Assembly (NCBI GenBank): GCA_025200525.1
Contig: CM045763.1
Coordinates: 91,915,944-91,979,943, forward strand
Direction of reading: 5' to 3'
Source of the DNA: Camellia lanceoleosa
Lineage: Eukaryota > Streptophyta > Magnoliopsida > Ericales > Theaceae
Length of the DNA stretch: 64,000 bases
Positions within the stretch are counted from its first letter, which is position 1, and each line of letters starts with the position of its first letter. A program made the translations under genes and the position numbers. Shown one piece after another: positions 34,085 to 46,236 of the stretch. The notes under the pieces were generated by a model. That model was not told the DNA's origin. It made no database searches and was given only the letters and a program-made list of their open reading frames with translations.

Positions 34085-34445
34085 GTTGGGTCGGTGGATC
34101 TTGATAAGGACTGTTCATTCAATTTTATTGTTCATTCAAACACTGGGTCCAATGGGGGATTTTTTTTTTGGGGGGGAGGGGGGGATTTTTTGGATACTTT
34201 CATAATTTTTATGTTATTTGCGTGTAACCCTAATTCTATACTTATAAATAGATAAGGTGATGCCTCTTTTACGTAAAAAAGAGAAAGTTGTATTTTTCTA
34301 ATCATAGTGAAAACCGCAGCAGCCGTGAACGTAACCCTATTCTAGGAAAAATCACATAAATCTTTGTATTCTTGTGTGCGTGATTTGTTTAATTTATTTT
34401 TTTTCCCTTATTTGTTATTTCGAGTCTCACCGACTTTAGTTAGGA
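34085..34445 (+). mobile_element. Copia LTR remnant
   Basis: The order is TATA box (acttataaatagataagg, about 34239-34256), 'tgcctcttttacgtaaaaaa', 'gtgaaaaccgcagcagccg', 'gaacgtaaccc' and 'atctttgtattcttgtg', then 'tttgttatttcgagtctcac'. This matches the R-U5 structure of plant copia LTRs. The 5' border is probably near tgttgggtcggtgg (34085). No internal domains follow, so it is a solo or truncated LTR. It contains a T-run and G-run at 34160-34187. Confidence 0.5.
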
Positions 34446-36346
34446 ACCTCATCCTAATAAAAATTTGCTCCATGGGCTACTTTTTTCACAAGTTAAATTA
34501 CAACTAATTTCTAGTTAGTGAAATTAATTATATAAAAAATGCTTAATTAGAATCCTCTTATATGGCACAAATATTATGTGTTTAATTAGAATCCACAGAA
34601 CACTAAGTGGATGTCGACTTTGTAGATAGGGTACTTTCTATTTGGATATCTTTTGTTCTTCTATCCAAATCCATTTTCACTATAATGCATTGTTAGAAAA
34701 ATTTATCATACAATAGAAAAATACCTTAGAAATACGAGAAAAGTAGAAATATCAAACAAAAGATCCTAACTCATATATAAATTTCGCTTTTTCTTTGTCG
34801 TGATAGTGATATATATATATATATACACACACACAAATAATTCATATAAATAGTTAATTAATGTAATCTTTTTATTTATGAGTAACAATATATAAATAAA
34901 AAATTCATATATAAAACTTATAATTTTGTTGAGTTTCAACCATATCAATTTATAATAAAGAATCTATTAAGATGTCTTTAACTACATAAATGATGCTGTA
35001 ACATTATTCTGATACAAAATTTATATAAAAATTCTCATGAAATAATACTTTCTTTTTCTTTTGTTTATTAATATTAGTGAGAGGTGTGACCTACCGCCCT
35101 AATTTTGTGTTGACTTCTCATTGGAACAATGGAACATGGCTTGATCCACCACAAATGTTAATTAATAAATGAAATGGATAAGTTTGAGCTTTTGGGTTTT
35201 CTAGATATAAATGGAATGGGCAAGTTCAGACCACCCATGGTATGTTGTCGGCACACCCTAGTTTTATAGGAATGGAGAGGAATGTGCTCAACCCTACTAT
35301 TCTATGTGGCGGACCCAGTACATCAAAAAGATCCAATCCAACTTCAAAACATTTGGTTGGTGGGTTGGAAGGATCAACTACACTTAGGACTTGTAACTTT
35401 TTATTACCTTTTAATTATTTTCTAATCAAGTATTCAAATTAATTTACATATATTTTAACTTATTTCAAAATTTAAAATTAATGATTAAAAAACTCCAGTA
35501 TCCTTTAGAGTAATTCAATTTGAAATTTTAAATCTTATTTTCAAATTTTTATCATTTAACTAACACTTTAAATTTTGACTTATAACTTATCGAGGTGATA
35601 AAAATTATGATTAGCTAAGCAGTTGGAACATATTTTTTATGTAGCATGACGCTTGAACTTGAGTTTTACCAGTTATGATCGGTAATTTCCTTTCCCCAAA
35701 GTGTTGACAATATAAATATATATTAAGGGTTACAAAATTATATAAACTCTACAATGTAACCAACCTATTTTTGATATAATTTTTTTTTAATTAAAAATTA
35801 ATAATAAGAAAATAATAGTTAAAAACATCCTTTCAGTTTTCAGTTGAACTTATTTAAATTATTTTTGTATCATAAGTTACGAAACACATTGATACAAACT
35901 TTTAAAATAAAATAAAAAAATTGTAAGTATCTCAATTAACTGTATCAAACTGGGCTTAATTGTATTATATATATTGTTGCATTTTTAAAAAGAATAAAAT
36001 TTTAAAGAGGCGTTAGGTTTACATAACATTCATGGGCCTTCCCAATATTACTTTATACACCACAAATATATTATAGAATATTTAAGGTTTTGTTTTTAGT
36101 GAATAGAAAAACAGCAAAGAAAGGAGAGGAGAAAAGAGACAGCGCAACAAAAGATGAAGACAAAAGAAAAGTCTTACATAATAAAGAAATTTGAGAAAAA
36201 TGAAAGTGATGTAAACTCCAAAGGATGAAAATAGAAAAATGGAAAAGTAAAATAAAGATGACATGTCTTTTCTGCGCGAGTCTTTTGTACATCTATGAAT
36301 AAATTATTAAATTGTAATAGTGGTATTATATGTGGTATTATTGGTC
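34446..36346. other. AT-rich intergenic DNA
   Basis: No recognisable gene. A (TA)n(CA)n microsatellite lies at about 34809-34835. 35080-35400 is slightly more GC-rich but has no assigned content. Confidence 0.5.
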
Positions 36347-36355
36347 AATAAAAAA

Positions 36356-36760
36356 AGATAAAAGCCAATTTTATGTGTTATTTTTATTTTAGTCTTTTAA
36401 ATTTTAATTTTATCATTTTGATTTTTAAAGTTGTCAATTTGAATCGCTTAGTCTAAAGTTTAACATCCATCTACATTGATAATAAGAATAGGGATAAAAG
36501 ATAGTTTTAATTTCTAAAGTATGCTTTTCTTGTCATTTTAGTCCTCAAGTTTTAAATTTTGTAGATTATTTCATTTTACCCCTATACTTTGTCATGTTTT
36601 TCAAAAACCCCTCAGACTACTCTTATTTTCACGACCTATACTATGTGAATTCCTTTCAATTTTACCCATGTCTGCCTATTTCACAAGGAAGTGGACTAAA
36701 TGGGTGACGGGTCTCTATACTTTCACATTGAGGGAAAATTAGGCTTCTCCCAAAACCTAA
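36356..36760 (+). repeat. Left terminal inverted repeat of the MULE
   Basis: Inverse of 44500-44966. The shared text includes 'cttgtcattttagtc', 'tttcattttacccctatact', 'gactactcttattttcacg' and 'gtgaattcctttcaatttta'. It also has an internal partial repetition of the 'tcattttagt...tcaagttttaaattttg' phrase. Confidence 0.85.
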
Positions 36761-36851
36761 CCTTCCCTTGTATTCCTTCAACCTATGAAAACATAGATGA
36801 TTGCAAAAATAGGAGAAAAAACAGAGCATCAATGAAATCAAGGAGAGAAAA

Positions 36852-37184
36852 ATGAGGAACAATCAAGCTCAAGAAATCAAGGTAGATGGAACGCAAGTGG
36901 TGTAGACAAGATGTTTTGCAATGTTTGTAGAAGAAGAAGGTTGATACACAATATGGACCGACACAAATCTTGGGAGGAGATTTCTTAGTTGCCCTAACAA
37001 GGGTTGCAATCACTTTACTCGATAGACCCACCCATGTGCGATCGGGCAAAGGCAAATAATTCCTAGGTCATGAAGAAGTTGAATAAGATAGAAGCACAAT
37101 CAAGAGAAGGACCGAAGAGAGAGAAAACTATGGATTTATTTGGTTTTGTCATGGTTGGTTGTAGGAATATGGTTTGTATTGTAA
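36852..37184 (+). pseudogene. GRF-type zinc-finger protein with C-terminal membrane helix, in the MULE
   Basis: The likely start is ATG 36852 (MRNNQAQEIKVDGTQVV). The GRF zinc finger follows: CFAMF, then IWTDTNLGRRFLSCPNKG, then CNHFTR, and after a frameshift DPPMCDRAK. This shows the G-R-R-F motif and the C-x4-C-type metal ligands. A short charged stretch (KKLNKIEAQSREGPKRE) leads to a hydrophobic C-terminus (LWIYLVLSWLVVGIWFVL, stop at 37182-37184) that reads as one membrane helix. In total it is about 110 residues, a common layout for small plant GRF proteins. Stops and at least two frameshifts break it. It lies just inside the left TIR and is convergent with the mudrA-like gene, the position that mudrB has in maize MuDR. 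Its role is unknown: host gene captured, or a true second gene of this MULE lineage. Confidence 0.7.
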
Positions 37185-38180
37185 AGTTTGAAGTTGTATG
37201 GTAGTGTAAGAATGAATAGAGTCTCAGATCCTCGCTTATGAATCATATGCAATGGGTGAAGTGTTGTTAATAGGAAATATGTTTTTGAGATGAATATTGT
37301 GTGCTTGGTGACTTATTAATGTTGTCTCAATTATTTTGTATTTGGTGACTCTGTCATAGACAAAGGACACAAACAGAAGCAGGTACACAATTTGTGACCA
37401 TAATTGTCACTCCAAATTCAATGAACAATGAACATCACCAATGAACAATGAATATCAACAATTGTGAACATCACCAATGAACATCATGACTTGGAAACAA
37501 CATCAGAAATACAATAAATTATCATTCAAACGTTGATCAGTTGACACACTTGTCATTCATGTTGTGCAAAACATATACTAAGAAAGGGGCAACCAATACA
37601 AAAACTAGGCTTCCAATGTACAAAAAGCCCCTACCACTATGAAGGTTGTGGAATATGAACAAAAGTAGCAAAAACATTTACATCCATTACATTGTACTCC
37701 ATGAACAAAAGTAGCAAAAACCTTCTCCAACATTTAAAAAAAAAAACAACAACAACAACAGTAGTCCTTCACATCCATTACTTTTTGTTAGTTGCATTCT
37801 TAATTTGACCCACAACAGATTTGACAGCACTAGCATTGTACACCACTTTTCCTCTCCATCTCATTTGAGCTTGCAGAGGAATGTTAGTATTGGAAGTTAC
37901 TACAAACCCCTGTACATCCTGACTTGCATGCAATAGAGTTGAGTCACTTGTTCTCATAATCTTTCTCCTTTTTACTGCATAGCATCATCATTGTTAGGAC
38001 ATATGCAAGGAAGACATCTCAGAATTAACAAATAGGGTCTTTGCAAAACTTACAGTCATCTTCTTCTTCCTAACTTGAGTTGCTTCTGTAACCTGACTCC
38101 TAACCATGCTTCATTTTACTTGACTTTGAGTTTGGCTCCCTTCAGTCTAGGCCTAACATTGGCTTCCTTTATGCTGGGAC
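37185..38180. other. MULE interior between the two convergent genes
   Basis: Contains a small run of imperfect repeats ('gaacatcaccaatgaacaatg' variants at 37430-37490, shortened here) and an (AAC)n run at about 37744-37760. 37770-38180 (minus strand) may hold the 3' end of the transposase transcript, since short basic frames are visible, but nothing conclusive. Confidence 0.45.
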
Positions 38181-38188
38181 TACAAAAA

Positions 38189-40505
38189 TTAAAAAACAAA
38201 AGTTAGTAATGTGTAAGTTAACAAAATGCATAAAAAAATATGAATTACTTGACTGGAACTCACAGGATCTTTCAGGTAGGTGAATTGGCCTTTGACTTTG
38301 CATGTCCTCTTGTTGTGTCCCAACTTGCCACAATTCTTGCATGTCATCTGAGTTCCTCTCATTCCCAACTTATTTGAATCAGTTGCTATTTGAATCAGTT
38401 GCATCAATTGGGATATTTGTTTTTGTCCTCTTATTCAGTCTTGGCCTCCCAGCTCTCTTCTTCACATCAGGTGGTAGCACTTTACCATATTGAGTTGTTG
38501 GCCACATTTGTCTACCATTGATTGGAGTCAACATGTTCTCATAAATCCTCAAGTAGGTTTCAACTTTATAGTAATGATGCACATACTTTTTTGGTTCGTC
38601 ACCCATATAGTTTGCAGCAACCACAACATGGACACAAAGAAGGCTTGACAGATCCCATTTCCTACATCCATAAGTCCATTCTTTCAAGTCCACCTTATAT
38701 TGCTCACCATAGGGCCAACAACTTCATATTGGGATCCCCCATTCCATCTAGGAATCTATCCAGCTGCACTCACCTTTACCTTTTCCAAAATCTTCTGAAT
38801 CTTAGGACATATATCACTTTTGTTGTACCTTTTTATTGCTTCATTTCTTTTTTGAAATGTTTCCATCAACAAAACTCTTATATTTTCTAACATGGACAAC
38901 ACAGTTTGATCCCTAGCCTGTAATATGCTTGCATTGAAACACTTACAAAGATTATTCAACAAAATGTCACACTTGGGGAAATTATGGAAGTGACTACTAC
39001 TCCAATGGATTGGTTCTTCTAACCAACCAATTGTATGCTTGTTCATCAACTTCTTTCATTTCTTCCATAACTTTGGTGAATACACCAAAGGTTGCTTGCC
39101 CTAGTCATTTTCGTCCTTCAATACCCTACCCTTAAATTGACCCTTGAATAGTTGTACAAATGCCTTACATGTAACTCGTGAGGCATTTGGAAAGAGCTCA
39201 ACCATCGTGATCAATTAGGCCCTTCGCTTGTCACTCATGAAAGTGTAACAATGAGAATTCACAATATTCAAGTCTTGCCCCAACAAATTCGTAAACCACA
39301 ACCACGCTTTTCTTCTCCTTTCTCAACAATGACATAGGCAAATGGGAATATACAATTATTTGCTTCTATCCCCACTACACCAACAATACTCCACTATGTG
39401 GCCCCTTCAAATGACAACCATCCACTGCAATGACTGGACTACAAGCATTTGGAAACTCTTCTTCAATGGACTCCAACACAAATACAATCTCGTAAACTTG
39501 GACATTTGCTCATCCTCATCATGAACTTTTGGAACTTCTTTTCACCTTCATGGAAATTGTTGTTCTTGGATTACTACTTCTAATCTCTTCTACATAACCC
39601 CAAAGCATTGCAAATTGTTCAGTTACAGTACCCTCAATCATTGTGAGAGGCTTAATTTTTTCCCTTCTTACTTTCTGCAGGTCAAGTTCGACATTGTATT
39701 CTTGTAATGGTGTTCCGCCAATGACTTAATTGGCCAGGTAGGGTTTAACCTAATCCTTTCCCAATACCTATTGACAATCGATCTACTACTTACATGTAGC
39801 ACATCAAATGTTCTATTGCATGTGTGTTCATCTACAAAAGTTTTGGTCCTATACACCCTTTCACTCTTCACAAAACATGCATAGCAAACCCAATGACAAC
39901 CAAAGCTTGCACTCGCCTCTAACCTGCTATTTGACACACTTAGTAAATGTGATTTGTTTGCCCCACTTAATAGCATACTGTTTCACAGCATCTCTAAACA
40001 ACACATTTGTTTTCAACTCCATGCCAAGTTGGAATGTAGGATTATGTATGTCACTCTAATTGAAAATAGGGTACTTAATCCAAGTGCAATGACTATCTTC
40101 ATCAGAGGAGCTATGAAGGCTTCTTAGCTCATCAGATGAGTTGTCTATGCTTTGTAAGTCATCATTGTCAGCCACATCACCTATAGCATTCTTACTACTT
40201 CCTAAACCACCAAATTCCACATCTTTGTCAACCTGGTTATCGATAAAGCATCATCATCACCTTGCTCATAGTCACTATCATTATATTTTTCAGACACATC
40301 AGAAGATGAGTCTGACTAGTCAGGATCATAGGCATCACTATCTTCATCTTCCTCCAACTCAACATCAAGCATTACCCCCTTACCTTTACTTGTTTCTACA
40401 CTTAAGCTTACTTGACTACTTTGTGTACTTACATAATCATCCAAATTGTGTCCTATATAAACATCTATTACTCTGTTTTCATCCACATATGTGTCCAACA
40501 TCAAT
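38189..40505 (-). pseudogene. MudrA-like MULE transposase, broken
   Basis: Read from high to low coordinates. An acidic N-terminal part lies at 40316-40504 (ends ELEEDEDSDAYD). The MuDR DNA-binding region is at 39668-39976 (KTFVDEHTCNRTFD, SLAEHHYK). The central DDE region at about 39050-39660 has frames too broken to see the catalytic triad. The conserved post-catalytic region is at 38756-39049 (IHWSSSHFHNFPKCDILLNN, NASILQARD). The SWIM-type zinc finger is at 38379-38693 (CRKWDLSSLLCVH, then YVHHYYKVETYL, INGRQMWP, PPDVKKRAGRPR). A C-terminal CCHC knuckle (CKNCGKLGHNKRTC) is at 38189-38407. This is the normal domain order of plant MuDR transposases. The N-terminal start may continue beyond the inserted solo LTR, at 43718 and above. 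Confidence 0.85.
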
Positions 40506-40540
40506 ACATCAGCATCAAATTTTAGTCACTCCATCCCACC

Positions 40541-43500
40541 TATAGACATCCCATTTTTGACAGCCCTTTTGACTTGGACACCATCACTTGCACACCCAAT
40601 GATGAGTGTATATGCTTCTTAAGTGCTCGAAGACCTCATGAATGCCACAGCCTTTGAGCCTTTCAAACCCTACACCCTCGTTGTTTTGTCTTTGACCAAA
40701 ACCTTGGATTTTCAAGCCTACAACCTCTGGTGCCCCATCGCCACTACTATGGGCTGCCGGTCATCGCTATGGCTACCGCCATTGCTCCTAGTTGCCGCCA
40801 CCAATGTGTTTTGTAGATATTTTGTGACAACAGTTAACTATTTGCACAGATGCTTGCATCTGCCTCCCACGGTATGGCTGGATGTTTTTGAGGGAGATTC
40901 ATGTTTTTTATATATAGGAGGCCTCCCATCTTGTTATGGGGTTAGAAAAATTTTGGAGTAAAATTTTCCTCTCTCTCTACAATTCCTCTCTCTCTCTTAC
41001 AAATTTCTTAACCTTGCATATATACTCTTCACCTTTGCCTATACACTTTTAACCATACCTCCATCTTTGAGTTGAGGTATCTTTAAGCCTTGTTTGAGCT
41101 CTTGAGGGTGTGTTTGTTTTGTTTTATTGCTTGAAAGTGATCTTCATTTCAAGAGATATAAGGCTTTGTCTCTTTACTTGTTGTCTTCACTCTTTTTCTT
41201 ACTATTTTCCAATTGTTTTTGGACTGTAAAACTCTATATTTTTAGTCAAACTTGGGTTTTAAGGCCAACAAAGGTTGAGGGTGGTTCACCATTCTTACAC
41301 CTTGCTTTCAAGGCTTTTACCTTTGTGTTTTTCACCTTTACACTATCTTTTTTTGACCTTTTAAACATTGATTTTCAGTGGCTAAAATCATGTTTTGAAG
41401 TCCAAAATTGGAGAGGTTAACCTCCCCTCCTTGTGTTTTGCTTACTAGGATAGCATAATCCATGTTTTAGCTTATTATTCTAGCTTATTTTGTCTTAATT
41501 TTAGCATGTTTTGGGGTTTATTTAGGATTGTTTTAGGAATATTTTTAAGTGTTTATTGCATTCGAGCTTTGTTTTGCATGCTTGTAGAGTAATTGTCCTC
41601 ATAAGCTTGGTGTTTTAGGCATTAGACATCATCTTATTTGAGTTGATAGTATTTATTTATGACTTTCCATACTTGTGATCACTCTTAATCACCTCTGCAA
41701 CCTTCCTTTTTTCTTGGCTATTGTCATGCCTAATGGTTTAACCCCCTTGGGGGTTTATTATCAACGATATGATGTCTCTTTCATGCACAAATCAACACTT
41801 GGTTTGAGCCATCTTTCCATTAGAGGACTTAAAGTCACCTTTGGACTCAATTAACTAAAGAATGGATAGTAATCTAAAATGGAGTAATAATATTGGGACT
41901 AAAAAGGTGCAAGATAATAATTTAGTTTGGGTTTAATCGATGTTAATTGAACCCTTGGGTATCGAAGTCGTTTCATACTCATTAGTGATGAAAACAGTTC
42001 AAGATTCATTGTTAACTACTTCCCTTGATCTTTCATGATAGTGAGGTGATTTTTGAGTCTTCTTTTGTTGCATTCAATGAACTTGCATACTTTGGTTCAT
42101 AGGCCATCATGCAATAAAATTATATAGATTGATGGTTTGAGAATCAAGTTTTACTACCCTTTGAGCTGCTCAAATGATAAGGATGGGTAAATTGTGCAAG
42201 CAAACCCTTGAGAATACACTATCTCGCTCTATTTGCTCTCTGTTACTGGGAAAGTCCAATCATCAAGTGGTGCAGACCATCATCAATAGATGGTGTGCTC
42301 TCCGCACCACCAAAGGCAAAATCAAGCAAAGGTGTCCTTTTAAAGCAAAACAGAGTTGTTTTGGAGGTAGAAATCAATGTAAATGTTCTCAGGCAACAAA
42401 GGCTTTCAAAGTTGTAAGCCGATTTTTTGGATGGAAACTGATTCATACATGAGCCCTCCATTGATCATCGGGATCCGTGTTGTAGATATATTAATATTGT
42501 GCTTAAAATAGTGGTTTTGTAATTCGTCTCATGTTGTAATTATTTTAATTAGCTAGATTAGTTAATTAGTTCATTCGGTTTGTAATAATTAGTTAAGTAG
42601 TTTAGCTAAATTATTCATTTGTTGTTGTAATAGCTAGGTAATTAGTTAGCTAGTTAGTTCATTCGCATCTTTTTGTGTGAGGGCGCAATGTTGTAATAAT
42701 GTGTATGTCTTTTAATCCTACGTCTTTCTTCTTTTTATTTAATTACTTATGATGGTTAGATCAAGGCATCATGTTTTGTTTAATATTCTTCATGTTTGCT
42801 TCCACTTGTATTGCATACAACGAGGCTCGGTTCATCATTCTAACTTGTATTGGTAATAAAACATTCTTTGAATACGTGCTTAGACCGCATGCTATCAAAT
42901 TGCTTCACATATGATATTAGTAGCCGAGCCTAGTAATTACATATCGCATGTGTTGCATTAGTCATATTGCATAAAGTTAGGATCATGCATTATTCTAACT
43001 CTATCACTGTTTTGGCTTGGAGTACTAGGTGAGCCATTATTCGATTTAGCATATTGCATTGCATGTTGATGTTGCCATGTTTAGCATGCCTACCATGAGG
43101 CTAATTACTTAAATGCTAAACTGTTTGAATGTCTGTGGATGAAGGCTAGTTGCTTGAATTGGAATGATTTGAGTAATGTTCATATGCGATCACTTTTTCA
43201 AGTGGTACATATTCGAAGCAATTTTGCTAACAAACATGAATCAAGTGTTCCAATTCTTGCAAATTAGTCTATACTTGTGTTTGTGCTCATCACATAGTAA
43301 ATTAGCCTAATAAACCTAAACAAGAGCATATAATATACATAAGATTCATATCATGATTAGTAGAGGCCAATCTTTGATTGGGCGAGCGAGGGTGCTCAAT
43401 TCATGTCCTTTCCCTTTCATACCTAAGTTCCCAAGCTGAGACAATCTTGGTGATGACAGACATGTGGCCTTTGGTACGAGTCATGGGTTTCCTAAATTTT

Positions 43501-43712
43501 CTAAAAATAATTAAGTGGCGACTCTGTATCTGACAAAGCAGTTTATTTTTGGCAATTTGATTCAAAATTGATTTTTCAAAAGATCCGGATTGGGACTCTT
43601 TGGTGCTTACCTTTTCACATTGCACTTATGAGATCAGATTTAGAACCGCGAGAGTCCGATACTGTAGGGCTTATTTGTCATCCGAAAGGGGGCGTGAAAA
43701 AGTCGAGCTACA
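40541..43712 (+). mobile_element. Solo LTR of a Tat/Ogre-like Ty3/gypsy element, in the MULE
   Basis: It starts tatagacatcccatttttgac, a variant of the TGTAGACACCCC start seen again at 62951, and ends gtcgagctaca. Perfect CCACC target duplications lie at 40536-40540 and 43713-43717. The 3,172-bp length, the TATA-like tatatatagg region near 40910, the 'aagtggcgactctg' phrase near the 3' end and the 'ttagttagctagttag' repeats (42540-42665) fit the very long LTRs of the Tat/Ogre lineage. No internal region is present, so the element was reduced by LTR-LTR recombination. The short open frames inside are not genes. Confidence 0.85.
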
Positions 43713-43717
43713 CCACC

Positions 43718-44499
43718 ATAATCACTAACCCATCAGAATAGTTATTACTTGGCCTATGTCCTAATTCCTTAGCCATGCAACACAATTTTGTAATGAAAAT
43801 TTGATCTCAATGACAAAAGTCAAGATGACTTACCATACCACCACTATAAACCCTCTGTTGAATATACCTCACCACGCCGATAATGCATTTTGATTGTAAA
43901 ACACCCAGATCTATCTTCAGATTTTTGTATTGGAAATGTGTTATTAACACTACTATTCAAGGAACTCACAATGATAAAATCCTATTACATTACATTACAG
44001 ATAGATAAATAATAAACAAGTAGTCATCCATGTGAAATACAAACAACCAAAAACAAAGATTTCATGTGTTCATCAATTTCAAACAAACATAAACAAAGAT
44101 TTTCTTAAAGTAAAATTGGTCAAACCGAAACAAACATAAACAAATTTCATTAACAAATCCATGTCACATACAAATAAACAAAGATTTGACCATTCTAAAA
44201 TAATATTAACATGAAACACATGTGATTTCCAACAATAACAAAAAATAACTTTAAAAAACATTAAAAAACAAAAAAACTTACATACCATATGCAGGTGTTT
44301 GTCTTCCTCCACCGTTATTCTTCTCTATTAGCACCTAACCCATCGTTCAACCTTTGATTTCAATGTGATTTCACAGTCGTTGTTCACTCGCAGCTTTGAT
44401 TTTGGAATTTTGAGAGCAAATTAAAAACCCTAATTGCGATTTGGGGAGTTCTAAGCAACCCTAATGTATGTAACTTGATTGTGATAAACCAAGTCGTTT
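43718..44499 (-). other. Right interior of the MULE: probable transposase 5' region
   Basis: This lies between the solo LTR and the right TIR. On the minus strand it would contain the promoter, leader and first codons of the mudrA-like gene. An 'aaaaccctaattgcgatttgg' telobox-like phrase is near 44424-44446. No frame with recognisable protein could be joined to the rest by eye. Confidence 0.4.
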
Positions 44500-44966
44500 A
44501 ATTTTCCCTCCATGTGAAAGTATAAGGGGCCACACCACCCATTCCGTCCACTTCCTTAACGGAAATAGATGACAGGGGTAAAATTGAAAGGAATTCACAT
44601 AGTATAGGGGTACGCGTGAAAATAAGAGTAGTCTAGGGGGTCTTTGAAAAACGTGACAAAATATAGGGGTAAAAGTGAAATAATCTCCAATTTTGTCATC
44701 CTAACTCAAATTGACAACTTTGAGGATCAAATGACAAAATTTAAATTTGAGACACAAAGATGACAAGAAACGCATACGTTACAGACCAAAATTGTCTTTT
44801 ACACAAGAATAAAATATTTTTCCCATTATCAATGTTAACAAACATTAGAGATAGGACCAAATTGACTCAAATTGATAACTTTGAGAATCAAAATGACAAA
44901 ACTAAAACTTGAGAGACTAAAATGACAAACAACACATACTTTAACAACTAAAATTATTTTTTACTT
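44500..44966 (-). repeat. Right terminal inverted repeat of the MULE
   Basis: Inverse of 36356-36760. It contains two related sub-units (about 44690-44810 and 44865-44950) sharing 'aaattgacaactttgagga', so this TIR is slightly longer through internal duplication. Confidence 0.85.
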
Positions 44967-45249
44967 AATAAAAAATTGCAATGAAATTAGCAGGATATAT
45001 TTTATCTCCTACTAATCCAATTATGTTGTCCCTGATACTATAACGTAAAATTTTTAATCGCTAGTGATATAAACCGATATCAATATTATACCCTATATCA
45101 TATTTCTATTGTTTTTTCTATTAATGAGTGAACTCCCAAAGTCTCGTTTCTTTTGCATTTCGGAATTAATGATCTAAGTTGGTTAACCGAAGTAGGATGA
45201 AGGGAAACCTTGAGTGTATGCATCGACTTTACAATGCACACACCATTTC

Positions 45250-45440
45250 AGTCAAAGAGTGCAGTTGCCAGTATTCGACCCCATACCCAAGCCCTGGATA
45301 CGAATCATCCAGCACTTAGAGGGCCATTCTAGCACCACTGCACCAAACCTCTAGGAGTTGACCCTGGAAAGTGTGAAACCTAAGACCTCAAAGTTTATAC
45401 CTCAAGGCCTTACCAACGTGCCAAAACCCCTTGGGTTATA
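45250..45440 (-). mobile_element. SINE-like sequence(s) with pol III promoter boxes
   Basis: On the minus strand tggtgcagtgg (near 45335-45345) matches an A box. ggggtcgaatact (near 45270-45282) is a degenerate B box at typical distance. A second tRNA-like head (ggcacgttggtaagg ... cttaggtttcac) lies at about 45370-45435 just upstream. They could be two SINEs or a dimer. Not a functional tRNA gene. Confidence 0.4.
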
Positions 45441-46119
45441 TTTCTATTATTCATTCGCCTTTATTCACCTATTTGTAATTACATATAATGAGATATTTGT
45501 TATGTAAACAAATGGTGTTTTTTGGTAGATCTTTTGGCTCAATTATTTGTGCAAATTGGTTTGAGTCATATGACTAATAGTCAGACTATTATATTTTGGA
45601 TGAGACAAGCTAAGTGAGAAGGTTCGATTTAGATTTTGTCGAAAGGAGGGGCTTGAATCTCCTCGAAAAGAATGAGATTTTTGTGCTTCACCTTAATTTG
45701 TTTGTCACCAAGATTTCATGTTTATGTAATTCTAATTTTTCTTTCTAGTGAATTTCTGATAATTTCATCAACATCTATTGAAATGTTAATGTGGTATTAA
45801 CATGTTAGAAACAATAACTGTAATGTAATGTGAAAATAAGTATTTCCACATAAAGAGGAAAATTGAACTCATAATGAAGGAGAAAGCTTCTTAAGATCAG
45901 AACTTGTATTATTGCCCCTTTTAGCTTGAACAATTTCTCAAATCACTATCCTCTCTCTTTTTTAATTCCTTCAAATTCAACACAAAAATTTGTTTGATTT
46001 CATTTTCGGAATTTGTGTTTTGAGAAATTTTGTTTTGAAAAATTAAAAATTAGTTTGAAAAAAATAAAGGGAAGATTATGGTAGATACTTTTCAAAGGAT
46101 GTGTACTATATGTACCTTA
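45351..46119 (+). repeat. 769-bp tandem duplication, first copy
   Basis: It begins ctaggagttgacc and ends atgtacctta. The following copy (46120-46236 plus 51591-52247) repeats the same text with few substitutions. The copies abut directly. This one is uninterrupted. Confidence 0.9.
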
Positions 46120-46236
46120 CTAGGAGTTGACCTTGGAAAGTGTGAAACCTAAGACCTCAAAGTTTATGCCTCAAGGCCTTACCAACGTGCCAAAACCCCT
46201 TGGGTTATATTTCTATTATTCATTCGCCTTTATTCA

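Larger units (their letters stand above)
36356..44966. mobile_element. Mutator-like transposable element (MULE), complete ends, nested solo LTR
   Basis: 36356-36760 and 44500-44966 are inverted copies (long TIRs). The outermost bases are agataaaagccaatttta on the left and, reverse-complemented, aagtaaaaaataatttta on the right. A 9-bp aataaaaaa flanks both ends (36347-36355 and 44967-44975), the duplication size typical of Mutator. Inside lie a mudrA-like transposase pseudogene on the minus strand and a GRF zinc-finger gene on the plus strand, pointing toward each other. A 3,172-bp solo LTR sits at 40541-43712. Without it and its extra duplication copy the element would be about 5.4 kb. Confidence 0.85.

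Noticed and set aside
40141..40545. 134-codon plus-strand frame
   Set aside because: It is antisense to the acidic N-terminal region of the MULE transposase. The His, Leu and Pro-rich text is the complement of Asp/Glu-rich codons.
40623..41420. Plus-strand frames of 97-112 codons
   Set aside because: They lie wholly within the solo LTR defined by CCACC duplications and show no recognisable domain.
45250..45440. tRNA gene on the minus strand
   Set aside because: A and B boxes are degenerate and no cloverleaf can be formed. A SINE-like origin is preferred.
45351..46236. Direct repeats as LTRs of another element
   Set aside because: The copies abut without an interior and lack TG...CA ends. 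They are a tandem duplication, and the real LTRs lie inside the second copy.
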